DNA from: Thermoleophilia bacterium
GTDB taxonomy: Bacteria; Actinomycetota; Thermoleophilia; Solirubrobacterales; 70-9
Assembly: GCA_016650125.1 (NCBI GenBank)
Contig: JAENWT010000009.1
Span: 1 to 64,000, forward strand
Direction: 5' to 3'
Length of the DNA stretch: 64,000 bases
The notes beneath the pieces were generated by a model that saw nothing but the letters and a program-made list of their open reading frames with translations, did not search any database and was not told where the DNA came from. Made by a program: the position numbers and the translations under genes. Positions 1-8,594 of the stretch are shown here, piece after piece. Position 1 is the stretch's first letter, and each line of letters starts with the position of its first letter.

Positions 1-72
1 CCCTGTCCAGGTGCCTCGCTGTTGGATCAACCTGGGCGCGGCGCGAACGATTTCTCGTCCCGTCGACTAACC

Positions 73-202
73 GCATCCTGGACAGGGGTACCCGGACCGC
101 GCCCACGGCACGTCGCTACCCCGGCATCCTGGACAGGGGTACCCGCACCGCGCCCCACTGCAGACCGCATCCTGGACAGGGGTACCCGGACCACGCCCAC
201 GG
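73..202. repeat. Three direct repeats of about 36 bp
   Basis: Near-identical 36-base units start at 73, 124 and 167, so the spacing is 51 and then 43 bases. Each begins GCATCCTGGACAGGGGTACC and continues with CG, then a C/G-rich tail. Each contains the 8-base palindrome GGGTACCC. The window opens with CCCTGTCCAGG, an inverted copy of the CCTGGACAGGG core, so the array probably extends to the left. No gene is visible in 1-210, which lies downstream of the peroxiredoxin gene. The spacers are too short and too irregular for CRISPR. The function is unknown. Confidence 0.8.
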
Positions 203-210
203 AAGACCGA

Positions 211-657
211 CTAAATGGCTGCGAGGATGGCCGAGGGCGGCGGTATATCCAGCGGAGCATCGGTCTCGTAGACCCACTCCACGTTGCCGTCAGCGTCAAT
301 CAACACCAATGAACGGTTCGAGTGGCCCGCATCGCCGAGATATGCGCCATACGCGTGCGCCACGGCGCCTTTCGGCTCGAAGTCGGCCAGGAGGGTCGTT
401 TCGACGCCGAGGCTGTCCCTGAAGGCCTTGTGCGCGAAGGCGGAGTCGACGCTCACGCCGACCAGGGTCACCCCAGCCTCTTCGAGCTGCGGCGTGATCC
501 CCCGGTAGGAGGACAGCTGGTCGCTGCAGGTCGGGCTGAAGTCGAGCGGGTAGAAGGCGAGCATGAGGCGCTTGCCGACAAAATCCGAGAGTGAAACTTC
601 GTGGCCGGTGTGGTCCGGCAGGGTGAAGTCAGGAGCGCTGGCTCCGACTTCGATCAA
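211..657 (-). CDS. Peroxiredoxin, 1-Cys AhpE/BCP-like
   Basis: This 148-residue thioredoxin-fold peroxidase would reduce hydrogen peroxide and organic hydroperoxides in the cytoplasm. The family pattern is clear: the N-terminal [11 protein letters not shown] segment and the peroxidatic motif [10 protein letters not shown], with Cys44 preceded by Pro-Thr. No second cysteine is present, so the resolving thiol must come from another molecule, as in AhpE-type enzymes. The start is TTG at 657, overlapping the rpsO stop as TTGA, so translation is probably coupled to rpsO. It is the last gene of the nusA-infB operon. The family is certain; the subgroup is inferred from the single cysteine. Confidence 0.9.
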   Translation of the reverse strand: MIEVGASAPDFTLPDHTGHEVSLSDFVGKRLMLAFYPLDFSPTCSDQLSSYRGITPQLEEAGVTLVGVSVDSAFAHKAFRDSLGVETTLLADFEPKGAVAHAYGAYLGDAGHSNRSLVLIDADGNVEWVYETDAPLDIPPPSAILAAI

Positions 658-923
658 TGCCTGAGGCCGAGTTCAGCGACCAGGGCGCGGTAACGGTCGA
701 CGTCGGTGCGCTCGAGGTACCGCAGCAGGCGGCGGCGCTTGCCGACCATCATCAGCAGGCCTCGGCGGGAATGGTGATCCTTGCTGTGCTCACGCAGGTG
801 ACCGGTGAGGTCGTTGATGCGCTCGGTGAGCAGCGCGACCTGAACTTCGGTCGAGCCGGTATCGCCATCCTTCTGGCCGTACTTGCCGATTACTTCGGCT
901 TTGTAATCTTTAGTGAGAGTCAT
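654..923 (-). CDS. rpsO: 30S ribosomal protein S15
   Basis: The 89-residue protein binds 16S rRNA early in small-subunit assembly. The family signature [23 protein letters not shown] and the later [20 protein letters not shown] are present, and the length is standard. The chosen ATG at 923 has AAGGA six bases upstream and gives the usual MTLTKDYK start; a reading that begins 13 codons earlier looks spurious. It lies 35 bases after ribF, an arrangement (ribF-rpsO) common in bacteria. Its stop overlaps the start of the peroxiredoxin gene. S15 often represses its own mRNA, but I cannot identify a specific leader structure here. Confidence 0.97.
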   Translation of the reverse strand: MTLTKDYKAEVIGKYGQKDGDTGSTEVQVALLTERINDLTGHLREHSKDHHSRRGLLMMVGKRRRLLRYLERTDVDRYRALVAELGLRH

Positions 924-958
924 GATTTCCTTGGTTACAGCCGCCGGGTCAGCCCCGG

Positions 959-1843
959 TCACGGACGCTGGAAGCTAGCACAGACGCCCCTCGTGGCATC
1001 GACGTCGATCTTCATCTGCGCCACCAGGGCGTCGGCGGATTCGAACCTTTTCTCCCCGCGCAGGCGCTCGACGAAGGCGACCCGGAGGATCTGTCCGTAG
1101 AGGTCGACGTCCTGATCGATCAGGTAGGACTCGATCAGGACGCCCCTCCCCGTCTCGAAAGTCGGGCGCACGCCGATGTTGACGGCGGCCGGGATGCCGT
1201 TGGCAAAAGCCGCGTATACGCCGTGACCGGGACTGACCAGGCGGTCGTCGGGGACCACGTTCGCCGTCGGGAAGCCGAGTTCGCGCCCCCGCTGGTCACC
1301 GGCGACAACCGTGCCTTCGACCATGAACGGCACAACGAGGCACTTGCGGGCCGCGTGCATGTCACCGGCGGCGACCAGGGCGCGGATCCGGGTCGAGGAG
1401 ACGGCCTCCCCGTCGACTTCGACCAGCGGGACCACGCGGGTCTCGAATTCGGAGCGGCCGCTCAGCATTTCGGGCGTACCCTGGGCTCGCGCGCCGAACC
1501 GGAAGTTCTCGCCCACCGAGACCCGTTCGGCGCCGAGCTTCTCGATCAGGATCTCTTCGATGAACTGCTCCGCCGTGATCTGGGTGAAGGCCTCATCGAA
1601 GGCGATCACGATCATCTCCTCGACGCCGATCCCGTCGAGCACGTCACGCTTGACGCCGAAGGGCATCAGCAGCTTGGGTGCCGCGGGCGGATGCAGCACT
1701 TCGAGCGGGTGCGGATCAAAGGTCAGCACGGTGTCGGCGTCCTCGATCACGGCCCGGTGGCCGACGTGGACGCCGTCGAAGGTCCCGATCGCGATGTGGC
1801 GGGGACGGTGCTCCGCGTCCGCCAGAGCGGTGACCTTGATCAT
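959..1843 (-). CDS. ribF: Bifunctional riboflavin kinase / FAD synthetase
   Basis: RibF phosphorylates riboflavin to FMN and then adenylates FMN to FAD. The N-terminal nucleotidyltransferase half carries [10 protein letters not shown] at residues 20-29 and SSTRIR at about 149-154. The C-terminal flavokinase half carries [10 protein letters not shown] near 186-195 and the [16 protein letters not shown] segment. The length of 294 residues is slightly short but both domains are complete. Start ATG at 1843 overlaps the truB stop (TGATG). It sits between truB and rpsO in the translation/RNA operon, a widespread arrangement. Confidence 0.96.
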   Translation of the reverse strand: MIKVTALADAEHRPRHIAIGTFDGVHVGHRAVIEDADTVLTFDPHPLEVLHPPAAPKLLMPFGVKRDVLDGIGVEEMIVIAFDEAFTQITAEQFIEEILIEKLGAERVSVGENFRFGARAQGTPEMLSGRSEFETRVVPLVEVDGEAVSSTRIRALVAAGDMHAARKCLVVPFMVEGTVVAGDQRGRELGFPTANVVPDDRLVSPGHGVYAAFANGIPAAVNIGVRPTFETGRGVLIESYLIDQDVDLYGQILRVAFVERLRGEKRFESADALVAQMKIDVDATRGVCASFQRP

Positions 1844-2649
1844 CAGCCCTGAGGCTCCAATACGACTTCGGGCTTCAGTTTGTCTCCAGCTCGGCTAGCC
1901 ACGGCCGTCAGGTTATCCCCGTTGACGAGCAGGACCGATTCCCCTTCGGCCAGGTCGTCGCCGGCCGGCAGGCTCTGGCCGTAACCGACGGTGATCGCCT
2001 GACTGGGAGAGATCTCGACACGCGGCAGGAACGAAAGAGCTTCGAGCGGGGTCAGTACGTCGCCCGCCCGATCGATTCCGATCGGGCCGACCGCAGTGCG
2101 GCGCAATTCTTCGCAGTAGGCGTCGCCGAGGGTTTCGACCAGTGTCCTCACGTAAGTGCCCGAGCTGCATTCGACCTCGAAAGTCGCCCGTTCCTCGTCG
2201 CTCTCGAGCAGTTCCGCGCGCAGGATATCCACGGTCCGGACCGGCCGGTCGTTGTCGTCCTCACCACGGTGGGCCCGTTTGTAGAGCCGTTCGCCATCCA
2301 CCTTGACCGCCGAGGTCATCGGCACCATCTGCTCGATCTCGCCGGTCGGCAGGGACAGTTCGGACGGGATGACACCGGTCTCGGTCAGATCACCGTCGCT
2401 ATCGCCGGTGCTCGAGCGCCAGCCGAGCCGCGCCGTCGCGACGTAAGTCTTGGGCAGGCCGAGCAGGTACCGCTGAAGCCTGGTCGCGCGGCCGAGCAGG
2501 ATTGTCAGCACGCCGGTCGCGAACGGATCGAGCGTGCCCGCGTGGCCGACCTTGCCACCGCGCTCCCGTCTCACCTGGGCCACCACGTCGTGCGACGTGA
2601 TGCCGGCCGGTTTGTCGAAGACCAGGATGCCCGGGTCTTCAGCTTTCAG
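1843..2649 (-). CDS. truB: tRNA pseudouridine-55 synthase
   Basis: TruB makes pseudouridine 55 in the T-loop of tRNAs. The hallmark VFDKPAGITSHDVV opens the protein, followed by GHAGTLDPFATGVL with the catalytic Asp, and by TYVATARLG. The C-terminal part resembles a PUA-like extension (residues about 215-268). The frame stays open upstream to 2820, but that part runs through nrnA and looks nothing like TruB. I place the start at CTG 2649, which has GGAG five bases upstream and overlaps the nrnA end by 11 bases. No ATG, GTG or TTG fits better. The function is certain; the CTG start is inferred. Confidence 0.93.
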   Translation of the reverse strand: MKAEDPGILVFDKPAGITSHDVVAQVRRERGGKVGHAGTLDPFATGVLTILLGRATRLQRYLLGLPKTYVATARLGWRSSTGDSDGDLTETGVIPSELSLPTGEIEQMVPMTSAVKVDGERLYKRAHRGEDDNDRPVRTVDILRAELLESDEERATFEVECSSGTYVRTLVETLGDAYCEELRRTAVGPIGIDRAGDVLTPLEALSFLPRVEISPSQAITVGYGQSLPAGDDLAEGESVLLVNGDNLTAVASRAGDKLKPEVVLEPQG

Positions 2650-3655
2650 GCTGTTCTCCGAGGCCGCTGCATAGTTCGGGGATGATCTCTTCGAATTCGA
2701 GCTCGGTCGAGCAGCCGGCGGCACGCACATGGCCGCCGCCGCCAAAGCGCCGGGCGAGGATCGAGACGTCGGTGTGGTCGTCGCCCGCCCGCAGACTGAC
2801 CTTGCGCGCGGCCCGGCCACGGCTGACCTGGTCGCGGACCACGGCGGCGACCCGGATGCCGTCGACAGCGCGCAGGTGATCGATGATCCCTTCGGTCATC
2901 TCCTCTCCGGCCCCCACCTGCTGATAGTCGTCGGCCGAGATGTAAGTCGTGATCAGATCGCCGTCGCAGTGGATCTCGATATTGTCGAGGGCGCGGCTGA
3001 GCAGCCGCAGCTTCTCGATCGGCACGCTTTCGAAGAGCCTGCGGTTGACGTCGTCGATGTCGACACCGGCCCGGACCAGGGCGGCCGCAACCTCAAGGGT
3101 GCGGGCGTCAGTGCTGTCGTACATGAACTTGCCGGTGTCGGTGACGATGCCGATGTAGAGCGCCCGGGCAATCGAGGCGCTGATCTTGACGTCGAGCAGC
3201 AGCGCCAGCTCGTAGATGATCTCGGCGGTGCTGGAGGCGCCGGGGTTGACGAAGTTGAGCGAGCCGAATTCGGTGTTGTCGTGGTGATGGTCGACGTTGA
3301 CCACGCACTTGCCGCCGTCGCGCAGGAAGTCGACCGGCATCCGGTCGATGTTGCCACAGTCAAGGAAGATGACGACCCGGTCGCGCAGGTCGGCCGGCGG
3401 TTCGTGGAACACACCCTCAAGCGGCAGGTGGCGGTATTCGATCGGCAGCGGGAACTCCTTGGCCGCCAGGAACATGGCCGAGTCCTTGCCCAGCGTCTCG
3501 AGGATCTGGTGCATGCCGAGCAGTGATCCGAGCGCGTCGCCGTCGGGACCTTCGTGGGTGGTCAGCAGGAACTTGCCGTTCTGACCGATCAGGTCGGCGA
3601 TTTCCTGGAGGTCCCCGCGGACGGCGCGCTTGTCGGTATCAGCCGCCGGGTTCAC
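2639..3655 (-). CDS. nrnA: DHH-family oligoribonuclease / pAp phosphatase, NrnA-like
   Basis: NrnA-type enzymes degrade 2-5 nt RNAs and dephosphorylate 3'-phosphoadenosine 5'-phosphate. The metal-binding DHH motifs are all visible: THEGPDGDALGS, FLDCGNIDR, NVDHHHDN and GIVTDTGKF. The C-terminal DHHA1 domain ends with the GGGGHVRAAG substrate loop. The start chosen is GTG at 3655, which has a GGGGG run four bases upstream and overlaps the rbfA end. ATG at 3685 is an alternative but lacks a ribosome-binding site. The position between rbfA and truB is the common one for this family. The exact substrate range is not visible. Confidence 0.93.
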   Translation of the reverse strand: MNPAADTDKRAVRGDLQEIADLIGQNGKFLLTTHEGPDGDALGSLLGMHQILETLGKDSAMFLAAKEFPLPIEYRHLPLEGVFHEPPADLRDRVVIFLDCGNIDRMPVDFLRDGGKCVVNVDHHHDNTEFGSLNFVNPGASSTAEIIYELALLLDVKISASIARALYIGIVTDTGKFMYDSTDARTLEVAAALVRAGVDIDDVNRRLFESVPIEKLRLLSRALDNIEIHCDGDLITTYISADDYQQVGAGEEMTEGIIDHLRAVDGIRVAAVVRDQVSRGRAARKVSLRAGDDHTDVSILARRFGGGGHVRAAGCSTELEFEEIIPELCSGLGEQPES

Positions 3656-4016
3656 TGCGCCCCCGATCAGGTTCCGAGTCTGCATCAGAGTCGAGCAGGG
3701 CGGCGATGCGCAGGCCGGTCTCGACCGATTCGTCATATTCAAAAGTCAGGGTCGGCGTGTGCTTCATCGACGTCTCCCGGGCGACCCGGCCCTGGATCAG
3801 GCCGTGGGCCCGCTTCAGGCCGGCGAGGGCGTCCTCCCGCGCGTCGTCGTCGCCGAGGACAGTCACGAAGACTTTGGCGTGGCGCAGGTCGGAGCTGGTG
3901 TCGACCGAGTTGACGGTGACCATGTCGAGCCGCGGGTCGCTCAGGTCCGAGGTGATCGTGTCGCTGATCACCTGGCGCATCACTTCGTTGACTCGTCGCA
4001 TCCTCGAAATTGCCAC
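3639..4016 (-). CDS. rbfA: 30S ribosome-binding factor A
   Basis: RbfA helps mature the 5' end of 16S rRNA and is needed in cold conditions. The KH-like fold is recognisable from RRVNEVMRQVISDTITSDL, then DPRLDMVTVNSVDTSSDLRHAKVFV and the ALAGLKRAHGLIQGRVA helix. I use GTG at 4016 (MAISRMRRVNEV) because AGGA lies five bases upstream. ATG at 4001 has GAGG directly against it and is less likely. An open frame reaching 4253 overlaps infB and is spurious. It is eight bases downstream of the infB stop and overlaps nrnA, so it is part of the same transcript. Confidence 0.93.
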   Translation of the reverse strand: MAISRMRRVNEVMRQVISDTITSDLSDPRLDMVTVNSVDTSSDLRHAKVFVTVLGDDDAREDALAGLKRAHGLIQGRVARETSMKHTPTLTFEYDESVETGLRIAALLDSDADSEPDRGRSEPGG

Positions 4017-4023
4017 GGAAGTC

Positions 4024-6384
4024 CTAACTGAGGGTCTGCTCGACCTGTTTGGTCGAGAAGAACTCAAGCATGTCACCGACCTTGACATCGGCATAGCCGT
4101 CGAGCACGATACCGCAGTCCTGGCCTTCCTCGACCGACTGGACCGCGTCCTTGAAGCGGCGCAGCGAATCGAGCTTGCCGGTCCAGATGACCGTTCCCTC
4201 GCGCACGAGACGCACCTGGCCGTCGCGGCTGATCTTGCCTTCGGTAACCACACAGCCGGCGATCTTGCCGACCTTGGACGCCTTGAAGATCTCCTTGACT
4301 TCAGCCTCGCCGAGTGACTCCTCGACTTCGACCGTGTCGAGCATGCCCTCCATCGCGTTGCGCAGGTCCTCGGTGATCTTGTAGATCACGGAGTAGGAGC
4401 GCACATCCACGCCTTCGACCTGCGCGGCGCGGCGTGCGTCGCTCAGCGGGCGAACGTTGAAGCCGATGATCACGGCGTTCGAGGCCGACGCCAGCATCAC
4501 GTCGGATTCGGTGATGCCGCCGGTCTGCGCGCGGATGATGTTGATGCTGACCTGCTCCTGGGGGACTTTGGCGATTTCGTCCTGCAGCGCCTCAAGGGAA
4601 CCGGCAACATCGCTCTTGAGCACGATGTTCAGTTCCTTGAGATCGCCGGTCTGGGCCCGGTCGAAGATCTCCTCGAGCGTGACCTTGCGCGCCGAGCGGC
4701 GGGCGATGGTCTCGGCCTTGAGACGGTTGAGCCGTTCCTGCGCCATCTGGCGGGCCCGGCGGTCGTTCTCGACGGCGGTGACGAACTCGCCGGCCTCACA
4801 GACGCCGTCGAATCCGAGAACCTCGACGGGCATGCCGGGGGTCGCGACGTCGACCTTTTCGCCGAGGTAGTCGTGCATGGCGCGGACCTTGCCCCAGACG
4901 GCGCCGGCGACGACTGAGTCGCCCACACGAAGGGTGCCGCGGTTGACCAGGACGCTCACGACGGGTCCCCGGCCCGGGTCGAGTCTGGATTCGATAACCG
5001 TGCCGGACGCGGGTGCGTCGGGGTTGGCGCCGAGCTCTTCGAGTTCGGTCACCAGGATGATCATGTCCAGAAGGTTGTCGAGACCCTCGTGGGTCTTGGC
5101 GGAGACGTTGCAGTAAATCGTGTCGCCGCCCCAGTCCTCGGGGTTGAGTCCGTCAGCGGCCAGATCGGTGCGGATGCGGTCCGGGTTGGCGCCTTCCTTG
5201 TCGATCTTGTTGACGGCGATCAGGATCGGCACGTCCGCGGCGCGGGCGTGGTCGATCGCTTCCCTGGTCTGCGGCATGACGCCGTCGTCGGCGGCGACGA
5301 CGATCACGGCCACGTCGGTGACCTGGGCGCCACGGGCACGCATCGCGGTGAAGGCCTCGTGGCCGGGGGTGTCGAGGAAGGTGATCGTGTGTTCGGCGTG
5401 GTGCACCTGGTAAGCGCCGATGTGCTGGGTGATGCCACCGGCTTCACCGGCGGCGACCTCGGTCTCGCGGATCGCGTCCAGCAGTGAAGTCTTGCCGTGG
5501 TCGACATGGCCCATGATGGTCACGACCGGCGGGCGGTCGGCCAGGGTCTCCTCGGCGTCGTCGAATTCCGGTGCCGGTGCCTCCTCCTCGGCGGCCGAGA
5601 CGATCTCGATCTTCCGGTCGTATTCCTCGGCGATCGCCAGCACCGAGTCGTCGGTGAGGGTCTGCGTAAGCGTCGCCATCTCGCCCATCATCATCAGCTT
5701 CTTGATCAGTTCGGCCGAACTCAGTCCGAGCAGCTCCGCCAGATCACGCACGGTGACGCCGGAGCTGACCGTGGTCGCGACCGGTTCGGCCGGATTCGGG
5801 TCCATCGGTGCGGGTTCTTCGAGCAACGGGCGGCGACGGCGTCCTCCGCGCCTTCGCGGCGGGCGCTGCGGCGGCGGGCCGCCACCCTGCTCGCGGCGGG
5901 AAGCCTGCGAATCGATGACCACCCGGCGGCGCTTGGCGGGCTTGCCGGCCGCGGCGGCGCCGTTGCCGGCAGCCGGAGCCGTGGTCGACGCCTTGACCGG
6001 GGCCTGAGAAGTGCTGGGTGCCTTGGCGGCAGGGGCCGCTGGTGCAGGCGCGGCCCTGGCCTTCGGCTTGGCGGGCGCCGCTTCAGCCGGTTTGGCCTTG
6101 GCGGCGGGCTTGGCCGGCGCCTTCTTCGGTTCGGTCTTCTTGGGCTCAGCCTTTGCGGCAGCCTTTTTGGCCGGCGCTTTCTTGGCCGGAGCCTTCTTGG
6201 CGGTGGGCTTCTTTGCCGGAGCGCTCTTGCCGTTGGTCGAGGCGAGCGCCTTCTTGGCGTCGGCTTCTTCGACGCTCGACGCGGCGGCCTTCGCTTCGAT
6301 TCCGGCAGCCTTGAGCGCGGCCAGCAGCTCCTTGCTGGTGACTCCCGCTTCCTTGGCTATTTCGTGGACGCGCTTTTTACTCAC
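4024..6384 (-). CDS. infB: Translation initiation factor IF-2
   Basis: IF-2 is the GTPase that places initiator tRNA on the ribosome. From the N-terminus there is an IF2_N helix bundle ([19 protein letters not shown]), about 90 residues of Ala/Lys/Pro-rich linker and a basic [10 protein letters not shown] stretch. A second IF2_N-like module ([18 protein letters not shown]) follows. The G domain has GHVDHGKTS (G1), DTPGHEAF (G3), NKID (G4) and SAK (G5). Domains II to IV reach the C-terminus. The start is GTG, overlapping the nusA stop as GTGA, so translation is probably coupled. The length of 786 residues is ordinary for actinobacteria, whose linker length varies. Confidence 0.98.
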   Translation of the reverse strand: MSKKRVHEIAKEAGVTSKELLAALKAAGIEAKAAASSVEEADAKKALASTNGKSAPAKKPTAKKAPAKKAPAKKAAAKAEPKKTEPKKAPAKPAAKAKPAEAAPAKPKARAAPAPAAPAAKAPSTSQAPVKASTTAPAAGNGAAAAGKPAKRRRVVIDSQASRREQGGGPPPQRPPRRRGGRRRRPLLEEPAPMDPNPAEPVATTVSSGVTVRDLAELLGLSSAELIKKLMMMGEMATLTQTLTDDSVLAIAEEYDRKIEIVSAAEEEAPAPEFDDAEETLADRPPVVTIMGHVDHGKTSLLDAIRETEVAAGEAGGITQHIGAYQVHHAEHTITFLDTPGHEAFTAMRARGAQVTDVAVIVVAADDGVMPQTREAIDHARAADVPILIAVNKIDKEGANPDRIRTDLAADGLNPEDWGGDTIYCNVSAKTHEGLDNLLDMIILVTELEELGANPDAPASGTVIESRLDPGRGPVVSVLVNRGTLRVGDSVVAGAVWGKVRAMHDYLGEKVDVATPGMPVEVLGFDGVCEAGEFVTAVENDRRARQMAQERLNRLKAETIARRSARKVTLEEIFDRAQTGDLKELNIVLKSDVAGSLEALQDEIAKVPQEQVSINIIRAQTGGITESDVMLASASNAVIIGFNVRPLSDARRAAQVEGVDVRSYSVIYKITEDLRNAMEGMLDTVEVEESLGEAEVKEIFKASKVGKIAGCVVTEGKISRDGQVRLVREGTVIWTGKLDSLRRFKDAVQSVEEGQDCGIVLDGYADVKVGDMLEFFSTKQVEQTLS

Positions 6385-8036
6385 TCGGCCTGGCTTTCTC
6401 CGTCAACCGGCGCGGCTTCTTCTGCTTCGGCCTCAGCTATCTCTTCGGCTTCGTCGTCTTCGGCTTCTTCGACTACAGCCTCGACTTCGGCTTCTGCCTC
6501 AGCCTCGGCTTCGATCACTTCTTCTTCTACTGCCTCTTCTTCGACTTCCTCTACGGCTTCAACTACTTCAGCGACTGCTTCAGCTTCATCTTCAGCAACT
6601 TCAGCTTCGTCTTCAGCTTCTGCCTCCCCTTCCTCTGCCACCTCTTCGGCGACTTCGGGCTCATCGCTCGGCTCAACGAAGTCGGCCTCCGCTCCGGCGA
6701 CCAGCGCTGTCACTTCCGCGTCATCTGAGTCAGGATCGGCCAGCGTGGCGATCTCGCCGTCGCCGAGTCCGGCCAGCACGCCGACGTGACTCGTCGTGAA
6801 CCGTGAAAGCGCCTGATGCTGCGGCAGGCCGCAGTAGGTCGAGCCGCCGATCGCCGCATTCGGGCAGCGGCGCCCGGTTGCCAGGACCGCCATGCAGCGG
6901 CCGTCGAACTCTTCTTCGCCTTCGTATTCCATCGAGCTCTCGTCCTTGGCGAACTCGCTCTCGGACTTGATGTCGACCCGCCAGCCGGTGAGGCGGGCAG
7001 CGAGACGGGCGTTCTGGCCGTCACGGCCGATCGCCAGGGAAAGCTGGTCGTCCGGCACGACGACCGTGGCCTGCATCTCTTCGTCGTCGACCAGGACCTC
7101 GCGGACGCGGGCCGGCGAAAGCGCCTTGGCGACGAACCGGGCAGGTTCTTCATTGTAAGGAATGATGTCGATCTTCTCGCCGCGCAGCTCGGACACGACC
7201 ATGCGCACACGGGAGCCACGGGGGCCGACACAGGCGCCGACCGGGTCGACTCCGTCGGCGTGGGAAACGACGGCGATCTTCGAGCGGTAGCCGGGTTCGC
7301 GGGCGACGCCGACGATCTCGACCAGCTTGTCGGCGATCTCGGGAACCTCTAGCTCGAACAGACCCTTGATCAGTTCGGGCGAACGCCTCGACACGACGAT
7401 GCTCGGGCCCTTGGTCGACTCGGACACGTCGGTGATCACGGCCTTGACACGCATGCCGTGGTCGTAACGCTCGCTGTAGACCTGCTCCGACTTAGGCAGC
7501 AGGGCCTCGACGCGCTCACGCAGCTGGACCAGCGTGTACCGCTTGTCCGACTGCTGGATCAGTCCGGTGATCAGCTCGCCGACGCGGTCGCGGTACTCGT
7601 CGAACATCATTTGACGCTCGGCTTCGCGGATCCGCTGGTAGATGACCTGCTTGGCGGTCTGGGCGGCGATCCGTCCGAAGTCCTCGGGCGTGACGTCCTT
7701 GGTCTCGATCTGGTCCTCGTACGGGGCCAGCATCTCGGGATCGAGTTCCGGCTCCTCCGGCTCGCGCATCTCGCCGGTCTCGGGGTCGATGGTGCGTTCC
7801 TGTTCGGCGATCGCTTCGGAGAGCAGCTTCTCTTCGAGCTCGGACGGAAGGATCAGTTCGAACACACGGAAGTCGCCGGTCTCGTGGTCGAGGTCGACCC
7901 GGGCGTACTTGGCCGAGCCGGGGCTCTTGCGGTAGGCCGAGAGCAGCGCATCGGCCAGGGCGTCCATCAGGGTATCCGCGGAGATGCCTTTCTCCTGTTC
8001 CAGCACCTTTACGGCATCGACGATCTCCTGGCTCAC
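6381..8036 (-). CDS. nusA: Transcription factor NusA with added zinc finger and acidic tail
   Basis: NusA binds RNA polymerase and modulates pausing, termination and antitermination. Residues 1-190 form the polymerase-binding N-terminal domain, about 192-255 the S1 domain ([11 protein letters not shown]), and about 256-360 the two KH domains ([12 protein letters not shown] and [20 protein letters not shown]). After KH2 the protein departs from the core plan. A Cys3His cluster, C381-x9-C391-x10-C402-x4-H407, resembles a small zinc knuckle. From about residue 438 to 551 there is a tail very rich in Glu and Ala. The start is GTG, overlapping the rimP stop as GTGA. The core is certain; zinc binding and the tail's role are inference. 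Confidence 0.97.
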   Translation of the reverse strand: MSQEIVDAVKVLEQEKGISADTLMDALADALLSAYRKSPGSAKYARVDLDHETGDFRVFELILPSELEEKLLSEAIAEQERTIDPETGEMREPEEPELDPEMLAPYEDQIETKDVTPEDFGRIAAQTAKQVIYQRIREAERQMMFDEYRDRVGELITGLIQQSDKRYTLVQLRERVEALLPKSEQVYSERYDHGMRVKAVITDVSESTKGPSIVVSRRSPELIKGLFELEVPEIADKLVEIVGVAREPGYRSKIAVVSHADGVDPVGACVGPRGSRVRMVVSELRGEKIDIIPYNEEPARFVAKALSPARVREVLVDDEEMQATVVVPDDQLSLAIGRDGQNARLAARLTGWRVDIKSESEFAKDESSMEYEGEEEFDGRCMAVLATGRRCPNAAIGGSTYCGLPQHQALSRFTTSHVGVLAGLGDGEIATLADPDSDDAEVTALVAGAEADFVEPSDEPEVAEEVAEEGEAEAEDEAEVAEDEAEAVAEVVEAVEEVEEEAVEEEVIEAEAEAEAEVEAVVEEAEDDEAEEIAEAEAEEAAPVDGESQAE

Positions 8037-8467
8037 TTGACAGCTCCTTCAATTTCGGGCACTAGATGGGAGCGTTCGACGCTCCGGTACGGGATATTTA
8101 CGACTGAGTTGTCGTATCCGAGCTTCACTTCCTGCTCGGTTGCTTCGAGGATCGTTCCGGTGAACTTCCGTCGGTCCTGGATCGGTTCCGTGGTCATTAC
8201 CTTGGCCCGGCGTCCTTCGAATCGGGAAAAATGTTCGGGCTTGGTCAGCGGGCGCTCCGGCCCGGGAGACGAGACTTCCAGGGTGTGATCGATCAGCAGC
8301 TCGTTCAGGCCCGATGTGACTTTCCGGCAGATCTCGAGGCTGACTCCATCGGGATGGTCGACGTAGATGCGCAGGGCATCACCACCGGCCGGTTCTACGG
8401 CCAGAAATTCGATCTGCTGATCGACTTCTCTGAGGCGTTCTTCTATCTCGATCGGAGTTGCCTTCAT
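8033..8467 (-). CDS. rimP: Ribosome maturation factor RimP
   Basis: RimP assists 30S assembly and is usually the first gene of the nusA-infB operon, as here. The 144-residue product shows the expected VEPAGGDALRIYVDHPDGVSLEICRKVT core, then VSSPGPERPLTKPEHFSRFEG and a C-terminal SH3-like part. I use ATG at 8467 (MKATPIEIEERL). An open frame continuing 20 codons upstream passes through the T-tract of the attenuator and is not protein-like. The ribosome-binding site is weak (GGA). Expression is probably governed by the leader terminator described separately. Confidence 0.94.
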   Translation of the reverse strand: MKATPIEIEERLREVDQQIEFLAVEPAGGDALRIYVDHPDGVSLEICRKVTSGLNELLIDHTLEVSSPGPERPLTKPEHFSRFEGRRAKVMTTEPIQDRRKFTGTILEATEQEVKLGYDNSVVNIPYRSVERSHLVPEIEGAVK

Positions 8468-8492
8468 CTGAATTCCGGGGAGTAATTGAGCC

Positions 8493-8515
8493 AAAAAAAA
8501 GCGGGCAAGGCCCAC
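8493..8515 (-). terminator. Leader terminator/attenuator ahead of rimP-nusA
   Basis: Read on the minus strand, GTGGGC-CTT-GCCCGC forms a 6-bp stem with a 3-base loop (8515 to 8501), followed at once by eight T residues (8500-8493). This is a compact intrinsic terminator. It lies after the likely rimP promoter at 8550 and before the rimP start at 8467, so it can act as an attenuator of the operon. It would also stop read-through from coaBC. In Bacillus subtilis the homologous ylxS(rimP)-nusA leader contains a NusA-stimulated terminator that gives autoregulation. By analogy that is the likely role here. Confidence 0.75.
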
Positions 8516-8549
8516 TTCAAGACGCAACCTGGAAGGAAAAGCTCTTACC

Positions 8550-8578
8550 AGTATAGCCCGACACGGGCGGCGCTGACC
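8550..8578 (-). promoter_or_regulatory. Probable promoter of the rimP-nusA-infB operon
   Basis: On the minus strand the hexamer TATACT (8555-8550) is a near-perfect -10 box. The matching -35 position, 17 bases upstream, reads GGTCAG and is weak. Transcription would start near 8543, about 75 bases before rimP, leaving room for the terminator at 8493-8515 in the leader. The GGGCTATACT context is close to GGCTATACT ahead of mihF, suggesting the same sigma factor. Confidence 0.55.
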
Positions 8579-8594
8579 CGCTGTACCACCGCCT

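Noticed and set aside
73-202. Possible CRISPR array.
   Set aside because: Only three units, spacing of 51 and 43 leaves 15- and 7-base spacers, and no cas gene is in the window.
4017-4253. Long N-terminal extensions of rbfA, and likewise of truB, ruvA, dgt, xerD and rfbG.
   Set aside because: The added residues are shadows of the upstream overlapping gene, and better starts lie at the stop/start junctions.
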